The notes below the pieces were generated by a model. The model did no database searches and was not told where the DNA came from. It worked only from the letters and a program-made list of their open reading frames with translations. The translations under genes and the position numbers were made by a program. From NCBI GenBank assembly GCA_037974665.1, contig CM075770.1, forward strand, positions 1,190,501 to 1,254,500: a DNA stretch of 64,000 bases, read 5' to 3'. How positions within the stretch are numbered: position 1 is the first letter of the stretch; each line of letters begins with the position of its first letter. This document shows, one piece after another, positions 34,540-48,042 of this stretch. This stretch comes from Ehretia macrophylla (Eukaryota; Streptophyta; Magnoliopsida; Boraginales; Ehretiaceae).

Positions 34540-35352
34540 AAGAAAAACCGCAAGATTAACGTTGAAGTCTTCAAAGAAGCCTCAAATTTCGTCTTCTTCA
34601 TGAATTGCTTTGAAGACATTAACCTCTTTTCAGGTATGTAATTTTTTCATTTTCTCTAAATTCATGAAAAAGAAAACGTAAAAAATGTAATCATCATTGT
34701 TTTTTGTGTCTCACAAAGGAAGATTGGATTTTTAGATTCCATATTTTGATCATGTTGAAGTTAATTTTTCCTTTTACTGCATTGTGATTAAATCTCTTTA
34801 TTAATTATTTTGCCTCTCTGCAAAACTCGTAAATAAAAATGACAGAAATAAAATGAATTAAGTACTTTGTTTGTGTTATTTTTGCTCTTAATATTTAATC
34901 TCACATTTTCTGAAACGATCATAAGAAAAGTTAGAAGCTTTCAAGATATAAATAGATTTTTATATGTATGTGTGTCTGTGCGTGTGACATTGGTGGGATA
35001 CTCATATTTATAACTTTGTGTCAATTTGCTTAAACAATAATTTGGATTAACCATCTCAGGTATAGTTGATATTTAGCGGGTATTATATATCTAGACAGAT
35101 AGATAGATAGACAGATATGCAGATGGATACTGTTGATTGCTTAAAACTTAAAATACTGCAAATATATATATATATATATTGAAAAAAATTCTTGCTTGTA
35201 CGAAATGGAGACTTGAAAGTTTGGGAACTGCCAAAATTTATCCTTTTTCCACTGTGTATTTCTATGAAGGCTAAAATATTTGAATTGAATTTGAGAATCA
35301 AACTTTAAATTATGCTAATTGAGCTGATGTGTTGGTTTTTGTAAAGATATAG
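34540..35352 (+). other. Probable 5' UTR exon and leader intron of lipase gene
   Basis: CTCTTTTCAG/GTATGTAATT at 34633/34634 is a strong donor, and GTAAAGATATAG/GAATCGG at 35352/35353 an acceptor 13 bases before the ATG. The intron would be 719 nt. Microsatellites inside it: (GATA)n-like near 35090-35115 and (TA)n near 35163-35180. The upstream exon boundary is unknown. Confidence 0.5.
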
Positions 35353-35365
35353 GAATCGGAAACTC

Positions 35366-38300
35366 ATGGCGACGGCAACTATGGCTACAGCAGCGGGTGT
35401 AGCTGCTCTGTTGTATTATACATTACATAGGAAATTACAGTCGAATTCGACAGCAGGAGAAAAAGAGGAGAATGGGAGTGATGTAGATAGTCATGTTCGT
35501 TTAGGAATTGATAGGGTATCTCATAGATTAATACAAGCCCCTGCAACGTGGTTGGAGACCATTTCAACTTTGTCGGAGACTCTTAGGTTCACGTATTCCG
35601 AGACTTTAGGCAAGTGGCCCATTGGGGATTTAGCTTTCGGCATCAACTTTCTCTTAAAGAGGCAGGTAAACACGTGTTGATGGTGCATCTGCTCTTTCTT
35701 AAATTTCTTGAAGAATTTATAATTGCGAGGATGCTTTTTAATTCATTTGGGCTGTTGAATTTTAAGAAAGGAAGGGTGGCAAAACTGTGTCTCTTATTTG
35801 CAAAGCTGACATGCCTTGAAGATTATACGTTCATATATATATATAAATATGTATGTAGGTATGTATGCATATATATGTAGTAATGCGTATATAGCCTACT
35901 ATGAGAATCTTAGGATATGAATAGTGGTTTTATTGCTGCATTAGGAAACAATTGAATCAGTAGTCTGAGTCTAGCTGATTGCTATTTTAGGAACCTTAAC
36001 GTTTAGTTTTACGGCAGTTCCTTTACTTTTATGTTTCTTGTTACAAACAATAGATATGGGAAAACATGGTTGCTTCAATGTTTATTACAATAGTAATCTA
36101 CCGAATGACAGGTGAAATTGGACACTTTGAGGAGGAAAGTGTGATGAGTCATGAGATCATGGGCTATGTAATGATTCTCAACAGTTAAATGATGAGATGC
36201 TATTCCTCCCATGCCTATTGATCGTGATATAATTGCAACTCTGTCATTATATCTAATATCTGAATCCTGAAATAATCATGTAATAATATATGCTAGATTG
36301 ACCAGGACATTCGTGTCATCACTTTTGCCATTTTTATGGACGGAAAAAAAGAGTTATCAGTTATTCACTTTGGTATTTTGAGCTATCTTATCTCCCTGAT
36401 ATGTGAACTTACCTTGCAGGGAAACATACATGTTGCCCGTATATTTGGTGGAGAAGATAGTTTACAGCTTAAAGGGCCTGAAATTGCTACAGAGCTTAGA
36501 TATCTCTTAAACTTGTTGACTCTTTGTTGGCATTTCTCTAAAAAACCACTTCCCTTATTTTTAGAGGAGACTGGTTATTCCCAAGAAAATGTTCTTTTTC
36601 AAGAAGCCAAAGCTGGGGTAACTGTTATCTTTTTTCTACTCTATTATTCATCACTTGGTTAGAAGCTTTATATGAAATGGACTTGGACCTAAGAGATTTT
36701 TGTTCATATCATTATCTTTCTTTGGTTAGGGTAGGATGGGTGAGGGAGACATGGATGGTGTGGGAAATCACAAGGTCTTTTGGGAGGGATAGGTAGAAGG
36801 AAAAGCACATATGATTCTTTATTCTGAAACACGTGCATCTTTATATTTTATGCAGATCCTGAAGCCAGCTTTTACAATACTACTTGACCACAAAGAAAAA
36901 TGTTTTATCTTACTGATCCGTGGAACTCACAGTATCAAAGATACATTGACAGCTGCTACTGGTGCTGTTGTCCCATTCCATCATACCATTGTGCATGAGG
37001 GGGGAGTCAGTAATTTGGTTTTAGGTTATGCACATTGTGGAATGGTTGCAGCTGCTCGATGGATTGCAAAGCTTGCAACTCCTTGTCTTACCAATGCACT
37101 TAGCAAGTATCCTGATTACAAACTTAAGGTATTTGGCATTCTGGTGTTCATTTGATTCCTTTTGTTCCATGTAATTGTTTTGTATTTTCTTCATATGCGA
37201 TGAGATAGAACCGACGTTCTATTACTTGAGAATGATTTGAGCTATTTGAAGTTATGCTTGTTCTATTACTTGAGAATGATTTGAGCTATTTGACCTATAT
37301 ATATGTATAGGTCTATTCGTGTTTTGATGTTTCCTGAGCTTGTTCAAGATTTTATTCCTTACAACTTCACTCTGTGATCTCTCTCTCTATTCTCACTCTA
37401 TTTATTCTTTTCTTTCCTGAATATTCTGGCCAACTCTGTTGACATATGAAGTATGATGTTTTGGTAGGTTAACAGAACTCAGGGTTAGATTAACAAATCT
37501 ACAAGAATCAAATTGCATTCTGATATATACTTTGCGCAACTTGTCCATGCACGTATAATTTTGTTTTGTTCCTTTTTGAGTTCATATTAGATTGTGGACT
37601 ACTCTCTTGCCTTTCATAGTTTCTAACTTATTCTTCCTTTATTTCATTTGGAATAGATTGTCGGACATTCTCTGGGTGGCGGCACTGCGGCTCTTTTAAC
37701 TTACATATTGCGTGAACAGAGGGAACTATCAACAGCTACTTGTGTTACTTTTGCTCCAGGTTGTATTTGCCTCCTGGAGATAGTTTCTTGTGCTACCTGT
37801 CAATTTCTAATAGTACTTGCTGTTTCGTTACAAATTATGTCCCTTTCTCATAGGCTCCGTAATATGTCCTTTAGGGTAACACTAGGTTTTTGATATTTTC
37901 CTTCGTTCTGACTGATAATTTAGTGCAGCTGCTTGTATGACTTGGGAATTGGCGGAGTCAGGCAATGAATTCATTACATCAGTAATTAATGGAGCAGATT
38001 TGGTTCCTACATTTTCTGCTGCTTCAGTGGATGACTTGCGTGCTGAGGTCATATTCTTCCCCCCACCTAAATATTCTCTTGAAGTAGGCTAAAAGCCGTT
38101 GCTATAGATGTAACTTTTAACTTTGATAAAGGGGATTGGAGGAAAGCTAGGGGCCACTTTTTTCCTCCCACTTTTTATTTAAAGAGTATGATACTACTCC
38201 TGCCATTGGCTTTTATATGTTTTTGTGTATATTTTGAAGCTGAAATCTCTTCTTTATTCCAGGTAACAGCATCTGCTTGGCTGAATGATCTGAGAAATCA

Positions 38301-39826
38301 GATTGAACGTACCAGAATATTGAGCACTGTCTATCGTTCTGCATCAGCGTTGGGTTCTCGTCTTCCATCTATGGCAAGCGCTAGAGCAAAAGTGGCTGAT
38401 GCTGGCGCAATACTGCGTCCAGTTTCCAATGGCACACAGGTAGATATATTGTTGTGCGATGTTCTGTTTGATTGTCATTCATTGCTGTGCTTCATACTGA
38501 GAGATGGTGGTTCGACTCATGAACTTCCACTGAAGTATGAAGTTTCCATTTTCCATTTTTTTATAAATGGTCATATCCTTCTTGCCCCTCTATTGTCTTT
38601 CATGGTTCCTTTTCTATTCACCTTTCATATTTTGAGGGGCTTATTGAATGTATTGCATTTTCTTTACATTAAACAAGCTTTTGACATGCTCTTTCGTGTT
38701 GCTTAGCTGCTAGGCCGGTGTTCGTCTGGTGCTTAGGCAGAAAGGTCATGTAATGGAGGATAAAACAATATAATGTTTAAAAAATAGCCACTTCCTGTCA
38801 AAATGGCTCAAGATGATTTTTTAGTATCTAGTAAGAGCCCCAGTAGACAAATTAATATGATGGAATACCATGAACATTATCATTTCCTTTTGGGTGCTTG
38901 GTCATCCCAATTTTCATCCTTTGTGGTTACCATTATCTGTTACAGAAGGCATGTTAACTGGAACAGGTCCCTGTGGTTTGTATTCACCATAGGTCGTGAT
39001 GAGGAGAGCTCAAAGCATGGCTCAGGCGGCATGGTCACATCCATCAATACACTTATCGTCATGGTCCTGCCTTACTCCTCGTCGTCTATCCTCCCGTTCT
39101 CAGGTAAGTTCTAGTGAAGGGGCAGACTCCTCGGAGTCTTCCTCAACCCAAAGAGAATCTTCTTTGCCATTGCTATCTGCTTCTGAGGTGATGACAAGTG
39201 CCGTTGAGATTGTGGAACATCCTGTCTCTTCAGCTGAGGGAATGGTCTGGAATTCTCAAGATGGTATAGATGAGGTTGCTCTAGAAGGAGGCATTGATGC
39301 TAATTTTGACGATGGTGAGGACGCAATGGACTATGATAGACATCTAGATCGCATGACAGAAGTAGAATTGTGGCAACAACTTGAGCGTGAGCTGTATGAT
39401 GGAGAGGCTGAAGAAGCTGGTGTGGTGAAGGAAATGAGGGAAGGAGAAGAAGAAGCAGCCGAGGCAGAAGTATGTGCTAACCATCCTGAAGTTTCTGTTC
39501 CTAATACAAAAGAGGTGCACAGATTTTACCCTCCAGGTAAAACTATGCACATTGTGACATTTCGCTCTTATGAAGTCGGCCATGAAAGTGATGGGGATCC
39601 CTCTAGCAGTTTAGACCATGGTCATCCAGCAGAGGCAAAGGTTGGGATTTTCCTTACCCCGAGATCATTGTATAGTAAAATAAGGCTATCACAAACAATG
39701 ATCAGCGACCACTTTATGCCAGTGTATAGAAGACAAATTGAAAAGCTGATTAGAGAAATTGAGATAGAGGGAACGCCGGATGTCCGTAAAGGTAGTCAAG
39801 ATGATGCTAACCGTGAAGTGTTATAG
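35366..39826 (+). CDS. Class 3 lipase, sn1-diacylglycerol-lipase type
   Basis: Seven exons join in frame: 35366-35665, 36420-36617, 36856-37128, 37657-37759, 37929-38047, 38263-38439 and 38993-39826; 2004 nt, 667 residues. The start is the first ATG after the leader acceptor. Residues 1-25 are a short hydrophobic segment. The alpha/beta-hydrolase core spans about 150-330: FILLIRGTHSIKDTLT, the nucleophile elbow IVGHSLGGG with Ser262, and NGADLVPTFS with Asp315. A likely catalytic His lies in YPPGKTMHIV (about residue 576), after a Ser/Glu-rich acidic insertion (about 420-550). The family hydrolyses mono/diacylglycerols at membranes. Architecture fits the plant homologues of animal DAGL (N-terminal Lipase3_N plus Lipase_3). 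AGGTAAGT at 39102 could be an alternative donor, but the frame continues. Substrate unproven. Confidence 0.92.
37217..37293. repeat. Short direct duplication in lipase intron 3
   Basis: TTCTATTACTTGAGAATGAT plus 13 further bases occurs at 37217-37249 and again at 37261-37293. Confidence 0.85.
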
Positions 39827-40140
39827 GAAAGGAAACCTGGACCTATGTTCTTTGGATAGAATAGTTTGGAGGGGACTCTCAGAATGAGGTGCCCTCCTGG
39901 ATGTAATTTGGGCCAGGGACTAATGGCGTTACTGCAAGAGACAAGAGAGGTGTTCTCCTGGATGTAGAGCTTGTGCCCATTCCCTCCCACATTTAGGTTG
40001 CCTGTGTCGCAAAAGTTGGATGGTTGTACCACCTCGTCACAGCTCGGCGCATCGGAAGGTTGGATTCTTTGTACATATGTGCTTATACCATTGATTTATA
40101 ATTAAGAGATATTCTCTTGAAATTTGATCTTTAGCCATTG

Positions 40141-40266
40141 AATAAAACCGTAGTTGCTACTTTCTTGGTGGAAGATTTTAACCATATGGATTCTTTTAAG
40201 ACCTGGATGGCTATGAGTCTGTAAAACCGCTAAAGTTCTGATATTAGAATTTGTACAAGAAAATAA
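40141..40266 (+). terminator. Polyadenylation signals of lipase gene
   Basis: AATAAA at about 40141 and 40261, 315 and 435 bases after the stop, in sequence that then becomes AT-rich. Either could serve. Confidence 0.45.
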
Positions 40267-40309
40267 AAGTGTTATTCAAATCGTATTTGGATTCTCTTAT
40301 AATGTTATC

Positions 40310-43080
40310 ATATTACGGGAAGATTAATGATAATAAAATCTACATGTGTAATGTTATTATTTGCGTCAAGTACTAAATTGCTGCATCATTGTACTGCAAA
40401 ATACGTGGCATGCATGATTCTGCTAGCTGAGCAGCCGTGGTCACCTAAATAGCTACAGCAGATAGACAGAAAAACAGAAGTGTTCTCCCCACCTGTGGTA
40501 TCAGATGCATTTATTTGTTATATGAAAAATTCGTCCCTCAAATTAAATGCCGAATGGCCGCGAAGCAAAAAATGCAAATTAAATGCCGAATGGCCTCGAA
40601 GCAAAAAATGTGTGTGGATTCTACACAATGTAAGAGGGCCGGATGATTATTAATTTCTTGTTATATATATAATCTCGATTTTGCCTTCCTGCATAACATA
40701 CACCTGTCATACAATTATTGCAATAAAACATCAGATACCACCCTAGCATATGGTCCACCAGCTCATTTTTTCTGGTTCAATCCAAGTCCAGCATATCAAA
40801 TTTTGCTTGATTGGTCAATGTAGAGGGCAAGTTTCTGGATGGTGCCAATTAATTGTATCGAGAAAGAGGAGGTTTTGATTCAAGCTATCTTGTTCAATGT
40901 GATTGAGAATACACGTTAAACTGGTCATGTGAAGATAGTATTTGTCTAACGTGACGTCTGTCCCTTAAGAATTGGGTGATGTAATTTACTTACTGGTCAT
41001 ATCATCAAGCCTATATATTCACATTTAATGTTGGATTGTCTTCTAATAAAGTGTTCAAGACATGTGGGACAAAAGGAAGTGAAGGGAGAAGAGTTTATAT
41101 TAACAAGTTGTTGGACCAAATATCATGATATTTTTCGACATGTCAACGACAGATGAAGCTTATCATAGCAATGAAGTGATGATCAAGAAACAAAATACTA
41201 CTAGATCATTATAGGCTTAAAATTTGTTTTGTCAGTTTATATCAACTTGACAACAATTCATTTGACTCTTTCAACTAGTTAACTTTTTGAAATTTCAGGT
41301 GTGGAACTGCAGAAAAGGGAGGGAAAAACAAGTGGATAGGTAAAGGGGAAGTATTACAAATATTTGCTAACTGAAAATAAAAATGTAAAACGCGTTTTGG
41401 CCTGATCTTAAGCTTTAACTCACTTTCGTAGATGAACTTTTTGGAAGAATTCTTAAGTTTTCAGGGTATTGAATTCTCACCAATATTTGCGTATTTTTAA
41501 GTTTTTAATTTCTTTGGTTATTTTTATCATATATAAGAAAAGATGAAATACACAATTAATCTTATTTAAATTTTAGTAAAAAATTATTTTCAATACTAAA
41601 ATTTTATAAACTTTAAATTACACGATAACAAATCATAGTTTACCCTCTCTGGATAGAACTTTCTAGTTTCCAACTATATTTAGGTGGTCTACATGGACTA
41701 ACTTGAGTTCATCTCTAATTTTCTATTGTGAAACCTTTGAAGTTTTAAACATCTACTAAATGCAAAAAGTACACCAAAGCTACATGTCACAACAAAGTCT
41801 TGCCAAAAGGACAGTCATGTCTGTTTGTACTTATCGTAATGCTGATTAACGAACTTTCTCGACAAATAAATTACAGGAACGTTCCACACAAGAGTTGAAG
41901 AAATAATCGAATAATAATTTATTATAATTAAAAATTTTAAATTTAAATTACGATAATTTTTATTGTGTAAAAAATGAAAAACTCATGCGACTCCGTATCC
42001 ATTCTCAATCATCAGCCACCTGTCAATTATTAATAGACTAAAAAGCTCTAAGAAGATAAAACAAAGTCCAAAAAGTTGATACAAAAATAATAGTAAAACA
42101 AGGAAGATCTAAATTATAATGATGTTTGATGCTTTTCCAAATTGGTTGTAGACAAGCTCAATTTTGTTGCTATTAACATAATAGAAATAATAATTGACAT
42201 AGTAAAACATACACTAAAGCATGTGTACATAAACAATTTGTTTCGGATGTCATTAAACTAAAGTTACGTGACACGTATGTCATGACCAAAAAGCCATTTC
42301 ATTTTCTTAGTCGACTTTAATATTGTCATCCACGTATTCACTAGTTTGAAGAAGCAAAAATAAAATAAAATAAAATGGTACATGACACTATTTCTATGTT
42401 AATTTTTAAAAAGATTATACTCACTTTTAATTTTTTTTGTATGTAACGAGGGGGCGTTGAAGCAACAAGAATATTATTATTTAAAAAAAAAAAAAAAAAA
42501 CTGCTACCGCAACACCTACCCTCCCTTGGCCCCAACCCAAAAACCTAAAAAAAACAAAAAAAAAAAAACTTTGTATTAAGTGTAACTACCTCATCTAAAA
42601 GTTTAAGTTATTAGACATGAGTTCATTAAATTGTTTACGATTCAATACTATGCAACACAAATGTCCTTGTTTGATGATAAAGAATACAATCTCTTTGAGA
42701 ATGAAGTTAGGCTTATTTTTTCAAGCAGAAGTTTAATTAAGTTGAAAATCAAATCTTTACTCCTGTTAATTAAATTATCATTTTATTTAAAAATTTTAAA
42801 AATTTATTATAATTATTTATTATTTTCAATATGTTTTTATATGTGCAAATAAAATTAATTTTTTTAGCCTATCACATACACAATTTTAATATTTTTAAAT
42901 AAGTAGGTCGTAACTATGAAATTTGAAGATAGGGGGGTTTGGAAAACTTGGTTCTGAGACTTCTATCGATATCATTGATGTGACATGAATTAAATAGCAT
43001 TTTAAAGTTGTTCGACCAAAATTAAAAAAAGAAAAAAAAAAGACTGCAAAAGTTGAGTTAAGTGATAAATATTAGGTCTC
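40310..43080. other. Intergenic, AT-rich
   Basis: A 36-bp tandem duplication starts AAATTAAATGCCGAATGG (about 40540-40611). A long poly-A lies at 42482-42500. No gene or RNA was recognised. Confidence 0.5.
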
Positions 43081-43101
43081 GATTCCAAGTTACATTGTAA
43101 G

Positions 43102-43495
43102 GCTATCTCTAAAAGTTTTTTTATTTTTCTCCTTATATATAAAGAATTTTGGTCATTTTTTTACATGTAGGGGATCTTTATTTCAGTTTAACTCCAACAG
43201 CTTCCTTACATTTTGATTTTAGAGAATCTCTATTTCAATATTACTCCAACAGCTTCTCTATTTTAGAGAATTTTTATTTTTGTTTCTTCAAAGTCTCTCC
43301 TATGTATTATTTTAGAGAATGGTTTAGGATATTTGTTCAGCATCTCCATATGTGGAGATGCTGAAAATTGAATGTAGGGATTCTCTATAAAGTAGAGAAT
43401 CCCTAAAGAACCTGTTGGATATATTTATCTCTAACATTTTCTCTACCTATAGGATAAAATACATTTTACATAACTTGTTAGAGATGCTCTAAGGA
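43102..43495. repeat. MITE-like element with internal palindrome
   Basis: The left end GGCTATCTCTAAAAG and the reverse complement of the right end (AGAGCATCTCTAACAAG) are inverted. Internally, TTTAGAGAAT-type words recur, and CAGCATCTCC/GGAGATGCTG forms a perfect 10-bp stem at 43340-43365. It resembles hAT-type MITEs; the target duplication is unclear. Confidence 0.55.
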
Positions 43496-44714
43496 GATAT
43501 AAAGTGGGAATCTTCAAGTACTTACAGATGCCATGCCATGAACATTGTCTACTATAATTGAACTCATTGGGACCGCAATTATACCCTTTTGACATGGAGA
43601 AATAATTAATAATAAAAAGAGAATATTTTGTCACGTTTTAAACTTAGAACCCGAAAGTTTAAAAAAACGGAACAAAGGAATTAGAGAGAGAAGCAGGGAG
43701 GAATAAAGGTGAAAAATAAAAGGCAGAAGCAGTCGGGCGTGCCGTGAGATGGAATTGGAGTATTTTGCTTTTGTTTGTTTTTGATGTTTTGGTTGTTGAG
43801 TGACGTAAGTCTTGTTGACTACTGATACCATATAAGTGTTGAACTTACGTTTCACTTCACTCAAAAGCTGTACATCATAGCACTATTTATATTACAGTAG
43901 GCTACAACAATAATTATGATAAGTATGAAAGATAACTACAAGAAGAAGAGAGTATTACAACAAATTAATCTGAAATGAAACTGACTCGAAGTTATCTTCT
44001 GTCACTAGCATTATAAATAATTGATGATAAAAAAAATAGAATGTTTTGTCGCGCTTTAAACTCAGAATCCTCAAATTTTAAGAAAAACTAGTATTATAAA
44101 TAATTAATGTTAAGTATGATAAAATGAGTCATTTATAAGTTAGTGTTATAATTTTAAATAATAACTCAAACATATTATTTTTTTGAATTTATAATATTAA
44201 TATCGGTTGCGTGCTCCTAGTTAATAGTCCAATTTCTTTCCCAAGTATCGACATCCTTGATTAGACACATAAGACGGGCAAAGTGTTCGTCAAACATGTG
44301 AATTTGACTAATTCAGCGGACTGCAAATAAAAACTAAAGAGATCACTAAAGTTTTTAATGTTATGAACATGGCTATGATAGGAACATATGATATCATATA
44401 TATATATATATATATATACATACATGATGTGCTGCTTTCTTGGTTTCAACTTCGGCTTTCATATTAGTGGATGTCTTTTTCAACATCATGCAGAAATCGT
44501 TTCACTCTTGTTTCTGCTTGGCCCCTCCATTATTTAATGGAGAAAACACCATATGATCAGTAATGAGTGTGACTCATCGTTCTCATGTCAAAGAGATTTG
44601 AGATTAGAGAAAAAAAGTATATATATATATATATATACCCCATTGTTGCCTAGTGATAATAACCAAATGGGGAACTTGTTGCTAGTGCACGTAGAGAAGA
44701 ATAAATGAGGAGAG

Positions 44715-44915
44715 CCCTTAGGATCATGGTTTAACGGTAGTGGATGTGAAATTATTACTGCGAGATCTCGAATTCGATACTCTTTATTACTGTGGAGTTC
44801 TACCTTTAACTGACCTGATATATGTGAAGGGACTCAGAGATTTATTAATTGGTGGTTGAATTTCGCTGAATAATCCGATGATTAAGTTTAACCAGTTACT
44901 CATCCAAAAAAAAGG
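44715..44915 (+). repeat. tRNA-derived SINE candidate
   Basis: ATGGTTTAACGGTAGTGG (A box) and TCTCGAATTCGATACTC (B box) are about 40 bases apart. The element ends in an A run (CCAAAAAAAAGG near 44905). Possible short target repeat AGGAT on both sides. Confidence 0.5.
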
Positions 44916-46640
44916 ATAAACGAAGAGAAATTTTTCCTAAATGATTCTTTAAAATATGTCGGTTTTCTACTCCATTGTAATACACAAAGAGAAAAAGATT
45001 GATGACTAGCGTAAGTTTCGCACTTTGTGAGACTTTGTATCAAATAATTTAGAGGAAATATAATTCGACCCTCGACTCTTGAGGTGGAAATGACTTTCAC
45101 TTTAGACACAGACTGAGACAATTGTTATAGTTCTTGCGAAAAGATAAAAAATCCTTTTATTAAAAAGATTAGAAATTTACCATCATATTGGTCAACCACA
45201 AAGTGGAAAAAGAAAAAGAAACATAAACAACATGAAACAGTTTTTTATTTTTTATTTTTTAATTCAAGGAAAGTATTCTAAGTTGTAAAATACATATCAA
45301 AAAATAATACCAACAAAAATTACTATCATAATTTTTTGCACTCGCAATGAGGAGCGTACCAGTAGGCAACAACATGAAGCCTTTTAGTATCATTTTTGGC
45401 GAAGTTTGATTTGTTTTCTAAATCTAGCCCTTGAAGCTTCTATCAAGTAGTTCGACCAGCAATTACTTTTGATTCCTCCTTTTCATGTTATTATTTTTGT
45501 CCTTCATTATTTATTTTCTTGGTTTTCTTTAGTTTTGTGTATGTGATCTGCTAATTGGAGAAAAAATCAAACCAAAAAAAAAGAAAGGAAATTCCATTCT
45601 TCCAACACAAAGAATTGGTTTTATTGATTGATTTTTTATGATTAAATTTATTGATTAAAGTTTACAGTACAAATCCATCGCATTTTTCATTAGAAATATA
45701 ACTTTCATTAAAAAACATTGTGCCCTAGTTTAATACCTTAATTAGCTGCCCTAGCTGGTGTCTTATCGCAGAAATAGGTTCTGGAAGCAGTTTTCTATCC
45801 GAACATATAAAACTAGCCACCCACCTCACCTCCAATAAATTAATATGAATAACTCAATCTAAAATATCATGTTCCTTTTAGGTTGTACATATCACGAAAC
45901 GTGCACAAGAAGAAAAGATGAGGGTTTGATTAACAAAAGTGTGGACGCAAAATTATTGCAAAACGTGCACACTAAATTAGCCAAGTTTGAACACAAAATA
46001 TATTTCAAGACCAATATATGGCAAATATCATTATCATTAATTATAATTAATTGATCAATTATTACTGCTAATTTCACATTAAGATTTTCCACAATGGTCT
46101 AGCTGCAAATTGAACGTAAAAGTCGGTGATATCCACGTGGCGTAGATTGATTGGTTGGTAAAGAATTTAAAAAAGAAAATATTCCCAAAATAGTGGACGG
46201 AAAATTAGAACAGAGATAATGCACAGCTGGCATCCAATCAATACACGGCCACAATTTATTTGACAGCGTAGATTGATGACGTGGATTCCTATTACAACTG
46301 TTCCCAACATTTCCACATCGACAATCATTGACCCTTCCTTTTTGGCCTTTGCATACACCCAAACCAAAAACCACATAATAAAAAAATAAAAAACAACATA
46401 TAATTAGTTATATAAAACTCTTATTATATTCTATATTCAAAAAAGAATCGAATCCAATTAATAAAGAAAAATGGAAGAAAACTTAATATTATGGATCGAA
46501 TAAAAGTACTTCTTGGAACACAAAAATCCTATTGCTAGGGTCAGAAAAAGGTCGGGTTTACTTAATAAAATATATGCGCGTAAAAGAATTGATATTTTGC
46601 ATTATTGATATAAATTCAAAACCAAAAAACAACCTTTTTC
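44916..46640. other. Intergenic, AT-rich
   Basis: (TA)n runs occur just upstream, near 44397-44418 and 44617-44636. Otherwise no gene or defined repeat. Confidence 0.45.
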
Positions 46641-47580
46641 TCTCTGGGGGTGTGTTTATTTATAGTCTCTTTCCAATCACTCTTAAAGGCTAAACAAGAA
46701 TTTTTGTGGAGGAGAAACACAAAGCAAACCTCCCTTTCTCTCTCTCTCTCTCTTGCATTTTCTTCTAGCAAAAGTATTCACTGAAAGCTGTGTTGGTCTT
46801 GCAAGTCAATCTCTTTTGAATGTTACAAAGTCTTTGAAGGAAAAAAAAAAAGAAAAAAAAAAGATAGTTATTGCCAACTTTGTGCAACTCTATTGAGATG
46901 TCTTTCATGTATTCATTTTTCATTCCAGAGAAAGCTAAGGTCGAAGAAGGCGAGTGGGAAAAAGAAAGATAAACAGAAGCCGAACGAAGCACGTTGTTAG
47001 GCCGGAGGTTATACTTTCTTGTACGATAGCCCCGAGAGGTATACCGACTGTCCTTTAAAATTTATATATCGACTTGCTTTTTTTCATCAATATATAAAAT
47101 ATTAAGTTGCTTATTTAACCAAAAGGAAAACACGTTAATTATTAGTCTCCAATTTTATCTTCTTCTGCAGGTAATCATACACTTTTCATTGCAATATCTC
47201 ATCATAGTCATTTTTACAGTTGTATTTTACATATGTTTATTACTGTAAATACCTTATGGATTTAGCCCCTTATCATTATTGTATTTTACAAGTTAGTTCT
47301 TGATCTTCAAAATTACTATGTTTTGGTATGTCCTTTATTTATGTACCTTATGTCATCGTTAGTACTTCAACTACTTTTTCGCAGCATGCAAGTGTAACTT
47401 CTGTTATCCAAGTCGTTAATTTTTAATACTTTTGATAATAGGGATCTAACCTGTCAAACACGGTAAAAATAAATAACTAAATAATGCATTTACCTGTTAA
47501 CATTTTAACATGTTTGATATTTTATTAACAACTTTTTTTTTTGGGCTTATTTTTAGGTTGAAGATTTGATATTAAGCAAC
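46641..47580 (+). promoter_or_regulatory. Probable promoter, leader and leader intron of DUF1677 gene
   Basis: A TTATTTATAG box (about 46656) is followed by a transcribed-leader-like stretch with a (CT)n run (about 46736-46754), typical of plant 5' UTRs. GTTGAAG follows a TTATTTTTAG acceptor (47556), so a leader intron is likely. Its donor may be CCGAGAG/GTATACC (47039) or CTGCAG/GTAATC (47172). Confidence 0.4.
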
Positions 47581-48042
47581 ATGTCTACAACAATAATGAG
47601 CGATTCACTAGTGTTAACACCACCACCTCCACCATTAGAAGTGGATTTTGCAACATGCGACTGTTGTGGACTCACGGAAGAGTGCACAGTAGCATACATA
47701 CAAAGAATCCGCGAGCTTTACCAAGGGAAATGGATATGTGGGCTGTGCGCAGAGGCTATAAAAGACGAAGCCATGCGTTGCGAAAGGCTTATAAGTGCTG
47801 AAGAAGCTTTGAGTCGACACCTCAACTTCTGCAAAACGTTTCAGTCCTCAAGCCCACCCCACAATCCAACGCTTCATTTGATCACAGCTATGAGGCATGT
47901 TTTGAGGAAGAGTTTGGATTCTCCTAAGCTGAGGTCGATGCCCTCTAGTCCTACCAAGAAACAAATTGCTTTCACTCGATCAGAGAGTTGTATTCCTGCG
48001 ATCTCTTTTGTTGATTCATCTTTGGGACAAAGTTGTGAATGA
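47581..48042 (+). CDS. DUF1677 family Cys-rich protein
   Basis: 153 residues in a single exon. The first true ATG is at 47581, 24 bases after a probable leader-intron acceptor. A short Pro-rich N-terminus (LTPPPPP) is followed by CDCCGLTEECT and GKWICGLCAEAI, giving six clustered Cys (26, 28, 29, 35, 53, 56) that suggest a small metal-binding fold. EEALSRHLNFCKTF and a basic Ser-rich tail with SPKLRSMPSSP and FTRSESC follow. This matches the plant-specific DUF1677 family, whose members I know only as uncharacterised proteins of similar size. The domain looks complete. No signal peptide or membrane segment is visible. Confidence 0.9.
   Translation: MSTTIMSDSLVLTPPPPPLEVDFATCDCCGLTEECTVAYIQRIRELYQGKWICGLCAEAIKDEAMRCERLISAEEALSRHLNFCKTFQSSSPPHNPTLHLITAMRHVLRKSLDSPKLRSMPSSPTKKQIAFTRSESCIPAISFVDSSLGQSCE

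Noticed and set aside
47566..47580. Extended start of the DUF1677 frame at 47566
   Set aside because: The codon there is TTG, not ATG, and lies just after a probable leader-intron acceptor; the first ATG is 47581.
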